Positions 1 to 6,135 of a stretch of DNA of 6,135 bases are shown in pieces (position 1 is the stretch's first letter; every line of letters begins with the position of its first letter). The position numbers were made by a program, and so were the translations under genes. The notes below the pieces were generated by a model, which saw only the letters and a program-made list of their open reading frames with translations, did not search any database and was not told where the DNA came from. Origin of the DNA: CAYGWP01 sp964353455 (GTDB lineage: Bacteria; Planctomycetota; Phycisphaerae; FEN-1346); contig CAYGWP010000413.1 in NCBI GenBank assembly GCA_964353455.1, forward strand, positions 1-6,135, given 5' to 3'.

Positions 1-193
1 GGTCGGGCAGGGGCCACAGGCGCTCGATGCACTCGCGGGCCATGACGACCATGTGGTCCTGATACAACTCCGTTTCATGGAGGAACGTCGCCACGAGCGA
101 CCGGTAGGAGACGTAGCCGGCGCCGGCCACGATGACGCCGACAATCAAGAGGTTGCCGATGAACAGTTTGAAGAACAGCCTGTTACCGTTCAT
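1..193 (-). CDS. phoR: Sensor histidine kinase, N-terminal part only (PhoR position)
   Basis: This is the beginning of a membrane protein that runs off the left edge; 64 codons are visible, starting MNGNRLFFKLFIGN. A short basic N-terminus (R5, K9) is followed by one hydrophobic segment at about residues 10-28 and then a hydrophilic stretch (about 30-64, with many H, E and D). This is the usual start of a sensor kinase with a periplasmic or extracytoplasmic sensor loop. The ATG at 193-191 overlaps the end of phoB by 11 bp. It is preceded by a very good ribosome site (GGAGGA on the minus strand, complement of 202-207) with about 8 nt spacing. The kinase domains lie outside the window, so the PhoR assignment rests on following phoB directly and on the pst neighbourhood. 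It would phosphorylate PhoB when phosphate is low. It could be another sensor kinase of the same general type. Confidence 0.75.
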   Translation of the reverse strand, partial: MNGNRLFFKLFIGNLLIVGVIVAGAGYVSYRSLVATFLHETELYQDHMVVMARECIERLWPLPD

Positions 194-890
194 GGTCCTG
201 TTCCTCCTCAGATAGCAGGCGATAACCGATGCCTCGCACCGTGTGGAGATAATCACGTGCGTCGCCAAGTTTCTTCCTCAGCGACGTAAGGTGAACGTCG
301 ATGGTGCGGTCGGTAACGACGGTGTTGACGCCCATCGCATGGTCGATGAGTTGATTGCGCGTCAGAACCCTGCCGCGCGCCGAGGCCAGCGCCGAGAGCA
401 GGCGAAACTCGGTCAGCGTCAGCGACACCGGCTCGTCGTCCACCTTGACGACGTGGCGCTCGGCATCGATGCTGATGGGGCCGATCTTAAGCACGCCTTT
501 TTCGGGCGTCCCGGCGGCCGCGCGCCTGAGGACCGCCGCCACCCGCGCCGTGAGCACCGAGAGGCTGAACGGCTTCACGACGTAGTCGTCGGCCCCCAGG
601 TGCAGGCCCAGGACGACGTCACTCTCCTCGCCCTTGGCCGTCATGATGATGACGGGGATGTTGGCCGTTCGCGGTTCCTTGCGGAGTTCGCTCAGCAGGT
701 CGAGGCCCGACATCCTGGGCAACATGATGTCCACGAGGGCGAGGTCCGGCAGGCGCGAGCGGATCTTGTCGAGGCCGGCCACGCCGTCGGAGACAGTTTC
801 CACGACGTAGCCCTCGCGCGTAAGCCGCCGGGCCACCAGGTCGGCCATGTCCTTCTCGTCTTCCACGATCACGATGCGTTTCTTTGACAT
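183..890 (-). CDS. phoB: PhoB-type response regulator, OmpR/PhoB family
   Basis: This is a 235-residue two-domain transcription factor of typical length for PhoB/PhoP proteins. Receiver domain (about 4-122): acidic pocket E10-D11-E12, phosphoacceptor D54 in LVDIMLP, switch T84 in IIMTAKG, and K106 in VVKPFS. The C-terminal winged helix (about 131-227) contains TLTEFRLLSAL, the recognition-helix region RTIDVHLTSLRKKLG and the closing HTVRGIGYRL wing, all hallmarks of the OmpR/PhoB class. The start MSKKRIVIVEDE is the canonical beginning of a receiver domain, so the start is secure even though no strong ribosome site precedes it (only GGAA, about 4 nt upstream). It is encoded before the sensor kinase, and divergent from the pst operon that it probably controls through the 11-bp repeats at 943-986. 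The family is certain. The specific PhoB role is inferred mainly from the pst-phoU neighbours. Confidence 0.93.
   Translation of the reverse strand: MSKKRIVIVEDEKDMADLVARRLTREGYVVETVSDGVAGLDKIRSRLPDLALVDIMLPRMSGLDLLSELRKEPRTANIPVIIMTAKGEESDVVLGLHLGADDYVVKPFSLSVLTARVAAVLRRAAAGTPEKGVLKIGPISIDAERHVVKVDDEPVSLTLTEFRLLSALASARGRVLTRNQLIDHAMGVNTVVTDRTIDVHLTSLRKKLGDARDYLHTVRGIGYRLLSEEEQDHER
202..207 (-). promoter_or_regulatory. Ribosome binding site for phoR inside phoB
   Basis: On the minus strand the last codons of phoB contain GAGGAGGAA, an almost perfect Shine-Dalgarno match, 8 nt before the ATG at 193-191. It fixes the start of the truncated kinase gene and indicates translational coupling with phoB through their 11-bp overlap. 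Confidence 0.8.
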
Positions 891-899
891 GTTTCCGAC

Positions 900-929
900 A
901 TTCTACACCGTGCGGGCCGCCGCCTACAA
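900..929 (-). promoter_or_regulatory. Possible phoB promoter
   Basis: Read on the minus strand, TTGTAG (complement of 924-929) and TAGAAT (complement of 900-905) are separated by 18 bp and resemble -35 and -10 hexamers (3/6 and 5/6 matches to TTGACA and TATAAT). Transcription would start about 3-5 nt before the phoB ATG, giving a nearly leaderless message. That would agree with the weak ribosome site there. The 11-bp repeat array ends about 14 bp upstream of the -35 element, so autoregulation by PhoB is plausible. This is pattern matching only. Confidence 0.35.
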
Positions 930-942
930 TGCCCCAGAACCA

Positions 943-986
943 GTTTAGCGCAACCTTAAAGCACCCCTAATCGTCCCTTAAGACGC
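943..986 (+). promoter_or_regulatory. Pho-box-like operator: four 11-bp direct repeats
   Basis: Four units in exact 11-bp register are visible: GTTTAGCGCAA (943), CCTTAAAGCAC (954), CCCTAATCGTC (965) and CCTTAAGACGC (976). T and A at unit positions 4-5 are invariant, and three of four units read CC at positions 1-2. Direct repeats with an 11-bp period are the known layout of Pho boxes: E. coli PhoB sites, Bacillus PhoP TTAACA-type repeats and cyanobacterial PyTTAA-type repeats separated by 3 nt. The core here resembles the last type most. Four half-sites would fit two PhoB dimers on one face of the helix. The array lies between divergent phoB and pstS and ends 11 bp before a -10-like hexamer for pstS. 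The repeat is directly seen; the binding of PhoB is inferred. Confidence 0.72.
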
Positions 987-997
987 CAGCGACACAA

Positions 998-1003
998 TAG
1001 TAT
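998..1003 (+). promoter_or_regulatory. Candidate -10 element of the pst operon promoter
   Basis: TAGTAT matches TATAAT at 4 of 6 positions and begins 11 bp after the last repeat of the Pho-box-like array. This is the spacing expected when bound PhoB substitutes for a -35 element in Pho promoters. No good -35 hexamer is seen at the usual distance, as expected for an activator-dependent promoter. Transcription would begin near 1010, leaving a leader of about 50 nt before pstS. Confidence 0.4.
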
Positions 1004-1062
1004 GAGAATCGAGACACGGGAAAGATGGCACAGGGCAGCATCCCAGAAAAGGAGAAGGGCCA

Positions 1063-1929
1063 ATGCAGTACAAGAGAGAAATGTCGGGGGCCGAGATGGT
1101 GTTGGTGGCGACGGGGGCAGCCTTACTGATGGCCGTGACTGCCTGTCTTGCCACGGGGGCGGAGGCCGAGAAGCAGACGCTCCAGATTGAGGGATCGACC
1201 ACGGTCGGCCCAATCGCCGAGGCGTTCGCCGAGGCATTCATGAAGGCCAACCCGAACGTCCAGATCACGGTCAAGATGACCGGCAGCGGCGACGGAGCCG
1301 CCGCGCTTATCGACGGCCGCTGCCAGATCGCCACGATGAGCCGATTCATGAAGCCCGCCGAGTATCAGAAGGCCGTCGAGAAGAACGTGACGCCCTGTCC
1401 GCACGCCGTGGCAATGGACGGCGTGTGCGCGGTCGTGCATCCATCCAATCCGCTGAAGGCCATCACGCGGAGCAAACTGCGCGACATCTACGCCGGCAAA
1501 ATCACGAACTGGAAGGACCTGGGCGGCCCGGACATGCCAATTGTCGTCATCAGCCGCGACACGTCCTCCGGCACCTACGAGGTCTTCGCCGAGAAGGTGA
1601 TGGGCAAGGACAAGATGTCTGAGAAGGTCGAGTACGTGAACTCCAATCCGCAGGCCCATGCCCGCGTGAAGACCACGGCCGGGGCCATCGGCTACGTGGG
1701 ACTCGGTTTCCTGGACGCGAGCGTCAAGGCCCTTACGGTTGACGGCGTGGCGCCGACCCGCAAGACCATCGCCACGGGCGTGTATCCGATCAGCCGGCCG
1801 CTGTTCCTCTTCACGAACGGCTATCCGGAACTCGGCACGACGGCCCATGCCTTCTGCACCTTCTTCCTGACCGAGAAAGGGCAGGAGATCATCGAGGCCA
1901 AGGGTTTCGTGCCGCTGACCAACTACTAG
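1063..1929 (+). CDS. pstS: Phosphate ABC transporter substrate-binding protein PstS
   Basis: PstS captures inorganic phosphate outside the cytoplasmic membrane and delivers it to the PstC/PstA channel. The 288-residue product has an export signal: a charged start (K4, R5), a hydrophobic stretch at about 12-27, and then either a signal-peptidase I site after ATGAEA (residue 35) or a lipobox-like VTAC with C28. The mature part shows PstS phosphate-loop motifs: GSTTVGP (44-50), GSGDG (74-78), MSRFMKPAE (92-100), AMDGV (117-121) and RDTSSGTYEVF (165-175). LRDIYAGKITNW (139-150) and GAIGYVGLG (207-215) are also family hallmarks. It is shorter than E. coli PstS (about 346) and belongs with the compact binding proteins. 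The start at 1063 is supported by GGAG at 1051-1054, 8 nt upstream; a later ATG at 1081 lacks this support. First gene of the operon; pstC follows after 24 nt with no visible hairpin between them. Confidence 0.95.
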   Translation: MQYKREMSGAEMVLVATGAALLMAVTACLATGAEAEKQTLQIEGSTTVGPIAEAFAEAFMKANPNVQITVKMTGSGDGAAALIDGRCQIATMSRFMKPAEYQKAVEKNVTPCPHAVAMDGVCAVVHPSNPLKAITRSKLRDIYAGKITNWKDLGGPDMPIVVISRDTSSGTYEVFAEKVMGKDKMSEKVEYVNSNPQAHARVKTTAGAIGYVGLGFLDASVKALTVDGVAPTRKTIATGVYPISRPLFLFTNGYPELGTTAHAFCTFFLTEKGQEIIEAKGFVPLTNY

Positions 1930-1953
1930 AGAGACGCCCGCATGAGGTGAGTC

Positions 1954-3021
1954 ATGACGCAGGCGGCAGGCACAGTCGAGGCGAGACCGAGGGGCGCAGC
2001 GGCCGAGTTTGATCGGCCGCTGTTGCTTACGCCCAGAGAGAACCTGGCGGGATATCTCGGCTCGCACTTGGGGCGGGCCGCCCTCTTCCTCGTGACCGCC
2101 ACCAGCGTCATTGCCGTGCTGCTGATCTTCGTCTTTATCATCCGCGAGGCCGTGGCGTTTTTCGTCAACCCGGCCGCGCTGCCGCCGCTGGACTGGACCT
2201 CGGCGGCAGCGGTCCTTGCCTGGGCGCAGGCGGCGCTGGGTTCCATCGGCGCGCGACTCGCCGAACTCCTGGGCGGCACTGAGTGGTATCCGGAGGCCGC
2301 AAGCCCCGAGTTCGGTGCCCTCGGCATCCTCGTGGGTTCGCTGTACGTAACGGGCGGTGCGCTTCTCGTTGCGGTGCCCGTCGGCCTGCTGGCGGCCGTG
2401 TGCCTGAGCGATATCCTTTCGTTCGGCGTGCGCCAGGCCGTCAAGCCGGTGGTCGAAATCCTGGCGGCAATCCCCTCGGTGGCCTACGGCTTCTTCGCGG
2501 TGCTGGTGCTGGCCCCCTGGATGCAGGATCATCTGCACATATCGACCGGGACGAATGCGCTGAATGCGGCCGTCATCCTGGCCGTCATGGCCATCCCGAC
2601 GATCGTGAGCGTCTCGGAGGACTCGCTGACGGCCGTCGGCAGGGAACTCCGCGAGGCATCCTACGCCTGCGGCGCCACGCGGGCCGAGACGATGGTGAAG
2701 GTGATCATCCCGGCGGCGCACAGCGGCATCATAGCCGCGGTCATCCTCGGCATGATGAGGGCCATCGGCGAGACGATGGTCGTCTGGATGGCCTCCGGCA
2801 ACGCCGCCCAGATACCCAGCCCGTGGTGGGACCTGACGCAGTCGGTCCGCACAATGACCGCGACTATTGCGGGCGAGATGGGAGAGACGGTCCAGGGGTC
2901 CGACCACTACCGCGCGCTGTTCGCCATCGGGCTGCTCCTGCTGGCGTTTACGTTCGCGCTGAACCTTGTCACGGAGCATTTCCTTCACCGCGTGCGGCGC
3001 GCCGGGGGAACATCGCCATGA
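1954..3021 (+). CDS. pstC: Phosphate ABC transporter permease PstC
   Basis: This is one of the two membrane subunits of the phosphate importer, pairing with PstA. The 355-residue protein has a cytoplasmic N-terminal extension of about 40 residues and six likely membrane segments: about 41-66, 120-150, 165-188, 203-222, 253-280 and 320-342. The ABC-permease coupling (EAA) loop is ELREASYACGATRAETMVKV (231-250). The conserved charged motif MMRAIGETMVV (267-277) carries the Arg and Glu typical of PstC. VEILAAIPSVAYGFFAVLVL (167-186) is also a strong family match. The loop between membrane segments 1 and 2 holds about 30 extra residues (roughly 80-112) before the usual GTEWYP. The start is preceded by AGGTG at 1945-1949 with 4 nt spacing. 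The stop overlaps the pstA start as ATGA, implying coupled translation and equal amounts. Confidence 0.95.
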   Translation: MTQAAGTVEARPRGAAAEFDRPLLLTPRENLAGYLGSHLGRAALFLVTATSVIAVLLIFVFIIREAVAFFVNPAALPPLDWTSAAAVLAWAQAALGSIGARLAELLGGTEWYPEAASPEFGALGILVGSLYVTGGALLVAVPVGLLAAVCLSDILSFGVRQAVKPVVEILAAIPSVAYGFFAVLVLAPWMQDHLHISTGTNALNAAVILAVMAIPTIVSVSEDSLTAVGRELREASYACGATRAETMVKVIIPAAHSGIIAAVILGMMRAIGETMVVWMASGNAAQIPSPWWDLTQSVRTMTATIAGEMGETVQGSDHYRALFAIGLLLLAFTFALNLVTEHFLHRVRRAGGTSP

Positions 3022-4697
3022 TCCGCCGGCCTCCCAACCTTGACCCTGTTCGGCCCGGCCGCCTGCTTCGGCTTCGCGGTGCGATGGACAGGGTGTTCAC
3101 TGGCCTGGCGTCGGGCTCGATTCTCCTGATTGCCCTGGCGCTTGTGGTGGTGCTGGCGCCAATGCTTTGGCGCGGGGCCACGGCAGTCGTCTTCGCGGGC
3201 ACGATTGAGTTCCGGCTGTTACAGATGCAGCAATTCGGGCGAGGCAACCGGGTGGACCTTGCGGTGGAATTGGCCCGTGTGGCCGAGGTCCGGCAGCCGG
3301 TCTATGACATGCTGGATCGGTTCAGCCGCGGCATCGCCACGCAGGACCTGGAAGAGGAGGCCCGCCGGCTCTACCGAGAATTCGGAAAGCAGTTGGACCG
3401 GCGCGACACGCCCGCCCACGATCGCACCGAACTGCGGTCTCTGACAAAGCAACTGCGAGACGATTTCACTGAGGCAGTCGAGTCAACCGACAAGGCCGTG
3501 GCCCGGGAGGCATTGGGCCGCGTGCTTGCGCACGCCGATGATCCGCGGCTGAAGGGCACGGTCGCAGAAGGCTTCTTCAGGATGGCCCGCGACTACGGGC
3601 ACATCGTCGAGACCGTTGACCTGGGCCGCCGCGCGGAGTACGCGAAGGCCCTTGGCGAGGTCCGCGACGCCGTTCGAGCCCTTTTCGGCCCGCGGCCCGG
3701 CGAACCACGGCCGCCGCTCGTCATGGACCAGTACGGGGCGACGCGATGGGACATGGCCGAAAAGCAGTTGGCGCGGCTGCTTACGGCCGAGAAGTGGGTT
3801 GAGGTGCAGCCGGGCGAGCCGCTCCAGCGGGTTGAGGTTCCGCGAGAACGCGAGTTCGCCGGGACAGACCTCGCGCCGCTCTTTCCGCTTATGCGCGAGC
3901 GCGCGGCAGACATGCTCCGGCCTCAGACGACCGTTTACTGGCAGTTTTTCATCGACGACAGCCTCTCGGGCCACTACTTCGGCGGCGTGGGACCGGAGAT
4001 TCTTGGAACGCTGCTGATTACGATTCTGGCGATCCTGTTTGCCCTGCCGCTGGGTGTTATCTCGGCGGCATATCTGGTGGAGTGCGCCGGCGACGGGCGC
4101 GCCGTTCGCCTCATCCGCACGTGCATCAACACGCTGGCCGGTGTGCCGAGCATCGTCTTCGGGCTGTTCGGGCTGGCGTTCTTCGTCATCTTCCTGTTGC
4201 CGAAGTTCGGGCTTCCCGAGGGCGCCAGCGTCCTGGCGGGCGCGCTGACGCTGGGGCTGCTGGTGCTGCCGATCATCATCCGCGCCAGCGAGGAGGCCAT
4301 CCGCTCGGTGCCGCCGACGTACAAAGAGGCCGCGCTTGCCCTCGGGGCGAGCCGTCTGCGGTGCTTTGTGACGGTGACGCTTCCGGCGGCGCTGCCGGGC
4401 ATCCTGACGGGGGTCATCCTTAGCGTCAGCCGCGCGGCCGGCGAGACGGCGCCCATCCTGTTCACGGCCGCCGTTGCGATCGGCGCCACGTCATGGCCCC
4501 CGTGGGAGGCCGTGACGATGCCGGCAAAGACCCTGGCCTACGCAAGTTACCACCTTGCCGTCGGCGACCGGCTGGCCGCGATGGTGCCGCACAACCAGTA
4601 TGGCATGGTGATGACGCTGATCCTGCTGGTTCTGATTCTGAACATTGCGGCAATCCTCGTAAGGTCTCGCGTGGCCAAGCGGCTGCGCGGACAATAG
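3018..4697 (+). CDS. pstA: Phosphate ABC transporter permease PstA with large loop insertion
   Basis: PstA is the second channel subunit of the phosphate importer. At 559 residues it is about twice the usual 280-300. Membrane segment 1 is at about 30-52. Residues of about 65-305 form a soluble, highly charged, helix-rich insertion. The canonical permease core then resumes at GGVGPEILGTLLI (322-334), with segments at about 328-354, 372-396, 402-422, 455-482 and 528-548. NTLAGVPSIVFGLFGLAFF (371-389), the EAA loop YKEAALALGASRLRCFVTV (435-453) and SVSRAAGETAPILFTA (469-484) identify PstA clearly. The ATG at 3018 shares ATGA with the pstC stop. The open frame extends upstream to 2283 but only as an out-of-frame shadow of pstC, so that extension is rejected. 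With the usual topology the insertion faces the periplasm beside PstS. DUF3333-bearing PstA proteins also carry an extra segment near here, but I cannot show that this one is related. Confidence 0.93.
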   Translation: MIRRPPNLDPVRPGRLLRLRGAMDRVFTGLASGSILLIALALVVVLAPMLWRGATAVVFAGTIEFRLLQMQQFGRGNRVDLAVELARVAEVRQPVYDMLDRFSRGIATQDLEEEARRLYREFGKQLDRRDTPAHDRTELRSLTKQLRDDFTEAVESTDKAVAREALGRVLAHADDPRLKGTVAEGFFRMARDYGHIVETVDLGRRAEYAKALGEVRDAVRALFGPRPGEPRPPLVMDQYGATRWDMAEKQLARLLTAEKWVEVQPGEPLQRVEVPREREFAGTDLAPLFPLMRERAADMLRPQTTVYWQFFIDDSLSGHYFGGVGPEILGTLLITILAILFALPLGVISAAYLVECAGDGRAVRLIRTCINTLAGVPSIVFGLFGLAFFVIFLLPKFGLPEGASVLAGALTLGLLVLPIIIRASEEAIRSVPPTYKEAALALGASRLRCFVTVTLPAALPGILTGVILSVSRAAGETAPILFTAAVAIGATSWPPWEAVTMPAKTLAYASYHLAVGDRLAAMVPHNQYGMVMTLILLVLILNIAAILVRSRVAKRLRGQ

Positions 4698-4733
4698 ACG
4701 GGCAGGTGCACCGTGAGTGATACGTCGAGAATC

Positions 4734-4740
4734 AAGGAGG
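4734..4740 (+). promoter_or_regulatory. Ribosome binding site choosing the pstB start
   Basis: AAGGAGG lies 5 nt before the ATG at 4746 and is the strongest Shine-Dalgarno match on the plus strand near a gene start. It favours 4746 over the upstream in-frame GTG at 4713. That GTG has a weaker AGGTG (4704-4708) at 4 nt spacing, the same arrangement seen before pstC. Confidence 0.65.
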
Positions 4741-4745
4741 CGGAA

Positions 4746-5597
4746 ATGGTCGAACCCGATGATTCACCGGCCCAGATGCCACAGACTGCCAAGGTGCGGG
4801 CACCCACGCTCTTTGCGGCAGCAAGTACGCGGCCCCTGAACGGCGAGCCCATCATCCGCTCGCGCTATTTTTCCCTCTTCTATGGTCAGAAGGTCGGCGT
4901 CAAGCAGATCACGATGGACATCCACCCCAAGTCCGTTACGGCGATCATCGGCCCAAGCGGCTGCGGCAAGAGCACGTTCCTGCGGAGCATCAACCGCATG
5001 AACGACCTCATTCCGAACGTGCGAGCGGAGGGCCGGCTGGAAGTTGCTGGCATCGACGTGAACGACCGGCGCGTGAACTTGCCCAACCTCCGCCAGCAGG
5101 TGGGCATGGTGTTCCAGAAGCCCAACCCATTCCCCAAGAGCATCTACGACAACGTTGCATACGGGCGGCGGTTCCAGGGATTCCGCCACCGGGGCGAACT
5201 GGATGAAGCCGTGGAACGGTGTCTGCGTGCCGCCGCCCTGTGGGACGAAGTTAAGGACAACCTGCGCAAGTCAGCCCTGGCCCTCTCCGGCGGCCAGCAG
5301 CAGCGCCTGTGCATCGCCCGGGCGCTGGCCACGCAACCCAAGGTGCTGCTGATGGACGAGCCGTGCTCCGCCCTGGACCCCATCGCCACCGGGCGCATCG
5401 AGGAACTCATCGCTGACCTGAAGAACGTCTACACCATCGTCATCGTTACACACAACATGCAGCAGGCGGCCCGCGTAAGCGACCGCACGGCGTTCTTCTG
5501 CCTGGGCGAACTTATCGAGTACGATTGGACGAACGTCATCTTCACCAAGCCGGCGAAGAAACAGACCGAAGATTACGTGACCGGACGTTTCGGTTAA
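4746..5597 (+). CDS. pstB: Phosphate ABC transporter ATP-binding protein PstB
   Basis: PstB is the ATPase that drives phosphate import through PstC/PstA from the cytoplasmic face. From the ATG it has 283 residues and all motifs of an active ABC ATPase: Walker A GPSGCGKST (69-77), Q-loop VFQKPNPFP (122-130), signature LSGGQQQRL (180-188), Walker B VLLMDEP with D204 and E205, D-loop SALD (208-211) and switch H236 in VTHNM. PNPFPKSIYDNVAYG and the ending TEDYVTGRFG are specific to PstB. The first 35 or so residues, rich in P and A, form an extension before the usual PstB N-terminus (RSRYFSLFYGQ). The ATG at 4746 is chosen because AAGGAGG precedes it by 5 nt. An in-frame GTG at 4713 would add 11 residues and cannot be excluded. 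It follows pstA by 48 nt and precedes phoU by 18 nt. Confidence 0.96.
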   Translation: MVEPDDSPAQMPQTAKVRAPTLFAAASTRPLNGEPIIRSRYFSLFYGQKVGVKQITMDIHPKSVTAIIGPSGCGKSTFLRSINRMNDLIPNVRAEGRLEVAGIDVNDRRVNLPNLRQQVGMVFQKPNPFPKSIYDNVAYGRRFQGFRHRGELDEAVERCLRAAALWDEVKDNLRKSALALSGGQQQRLCIARALATQPKVLLMDEPCSALDPIATGRIEELIADLKNVYTIVIVTHNMQQAARVSDRTAFFCLGELIEYDWTNVIFTKPAKKQTEDYVTGRFG

Positions 5598-5615
5598 TGG
5601 AAAGGAGCCCCGGCC

Positions 5616-6135
5616 ATGCGTCAACTTCAAGACCGCCTTGACCGCCTGATGCTGCGGCTGGACCGCATGGGCATACGCTGCCAGCAGGCGGCGCTGGACG
5701 CCATCGCGGCCGCCGAGGGGCGCGACGCCGACGCCGGCCTCCTCGTGGACGAGCATGACGCCGAGATCGACCGCGAGGAAGTGGACATCGAGCAGGAGTG
5801 CATCCGCCTGCTGGCCCTCTACCAGCCGGCGGCCATCGACCTCAGGACGCTGTGCTTCGCCATCAAGGTCAATAACGATCTGGAGCGCATCGCCGACAAG
5901 GTGGCCAGCATCGGCCGGCGCGTCAAGCACGTCACGGCCGAGCGGATCGACCTGGCGCAGTATCCCGGATGGACCGACCTCGTGCGGGCGGTCGCCGGCA
6001 GCCTCGATAAGACCCTGCGCACCATCACCACTCGGAATCTCGATGCCGCCCGCGCCGTCATCACGTCGGACCCCAACGTCGATGCCGCATACGGCCGGTT
6101 CGTCCGCGCCGCTCTCACCCGCGAACGATCCGACC
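5616..6135 (+). CDS. phoU: Phosphate signalling regulator PhoU, C-terminus cut by window edge
   Basis: PhoU is a cytoplasmic helical protein that links the Pst transporter to the PhoR kinase and represses the Pho response when phosphate is plentiful. 173 residues are visible; PhoU proteins usually have about 220-240, so perhaps the last quarter is missing. The first three-helix repeat is complete. It includes VDEHDAEIDREEVDIEQECI (44-63) and the metal-binding-type segment LRTLCFAIKVNNDLERIADK (76-95) with the family E-x-x-x-D pattern (E90, D94). The second repeat begins at about 118 (GWTDLVRAVAGSLDKTL). The ATG at 5616 is preceded by AAAGGAG (5601-5607) with 8 nt spacing. It is the last visible gene of the pst operon, and its position after pstB is the standard pst-phoU arrangement. 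Confidence 0.92.
   Translation, partial: MRQLQDRLDRLMLRLDRMGIRCQQAALDAIAAAEGRDADAGLLVDEHDAEIDREEVDIEQECIRLLALYQPAAIDLRTLCFAIKVNNDLERIADKVASIGRRVKHVTAERIDLAQYPGWTDLVRAVAGSLDKTLRTITTRNLDAARAVITSDPNVDAAYGRFVRAALTRERSD

Noticed and set aside
243..887. 214-codon open frame on the plus strand opposite phoB
   Set aside because: Shadow of phoB with no recognisable domain and a composition rich in H, R, D and G.
1033..1044. Possible stem GGG-CAGCAT-CCC in the pstS leader
   Set aside because: A three-base-pair stem is too short to count as a terminator or riboregulator.
1942..1950. Tiny open frame ATG AGG TGA just before pstC
   Set aside because: It overlaps the pstC ribosome site and encodes two residues. 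A coupling role is possible, but such triplets occur easily by chance.
1123..2988. 621-codon open frame on the minus strand opposite pstS and pstC
   Set aside because: The translation is low-complexity, rich in R, G, H and D, with no domain; it is the typical antisense shadow of GC-rich codons. pstS and pstC on the other strand are unmistakable.
2283..3017. Upstream in-frame extension of pstA, giving an 804-residue protein
   Set aside because: This part reads the pstC gene in another frame and gives an R/G/H-rich nonsense sequence. The ATG at 3018 with the ATGA overlap gives a normal PstA N-terminus followed by membrane segment 1.
3210..3932. Possible fusion or assembly join inside pstA, explaining its length
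   Set aside because: The frame is continuous, codon use stays GC-rich throughout, the stretch looks like genuine soluble protein and the permease core resumes cleanly, so a real in-frame domain is more likely than a misassembly.

Overview
The window is a GC-rich, tightly packed phosphate-starvation locus with two divergent transcription units around one short regulatory gap (about 891-1062). On the minus strand lie a PhoB-type response regulator and the first 64 codons of a membrane sensor histidine kinase (PhoR position), cut by the left edge. On the plus strand lies a pstS-pstC-pstA-pstB-phoU operon. It encodes the high-affinity phosphate ABC importer (binding protein, two permeases, ATPase) and the PhoU modulator, which is cut by the right edge.

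Layout: phoR partial (1-193, minus), phoB (183-890, minus), divergent promoter region with an 11-bp-periodic Pho-box-like array (943-986), pstS (1063-1929), pstC (1954-3021), pstA (3018-4697), pstB (4746-5597), phoU partial (5616-6135). Genes are separated by a few tens of bases at most or overlap (ATGA between pstC and pstA, 11 bp between phoB and phoR). No stretch above 300 bp lacks a gene. I see no RNA genes, mobile elements, CRISPR arrays or convincing terminators.

How it should work, from known Pho systems: PstS captures phosphate outside the membrane, PstC/PstA form the channel and PstB hydrolyses ATP. PhoU relays the state of the transporter to the sensor kinase. When phosphate is scarce the kinase phosphorylates PhoB, which would bind the array between the divergent genes and raise pst expression, and possibly its own.

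The most unusual feature is PstA. It is 559 residues, roughly twice the usual length, because about 240 mostly charged, helix-rich residues sit between membrane segments 1 and 2, in the loop predicted to face the periplasm and PstS. PstC has a smaller extra stretch in the equivalent loop.

Organism: a high-GC Gram-negative bacterium. The short PstS, long-loop PstA and N-terminally extended PstB made me think of Planctomycetes (Phycisphaerae-like) or a deltaproteobacterium-like lineage, but this is an impression from protein style and not a demonstrated assignment. I found no evidence for an entirely new system; the novelty is in the modified permease and the regulatory array.
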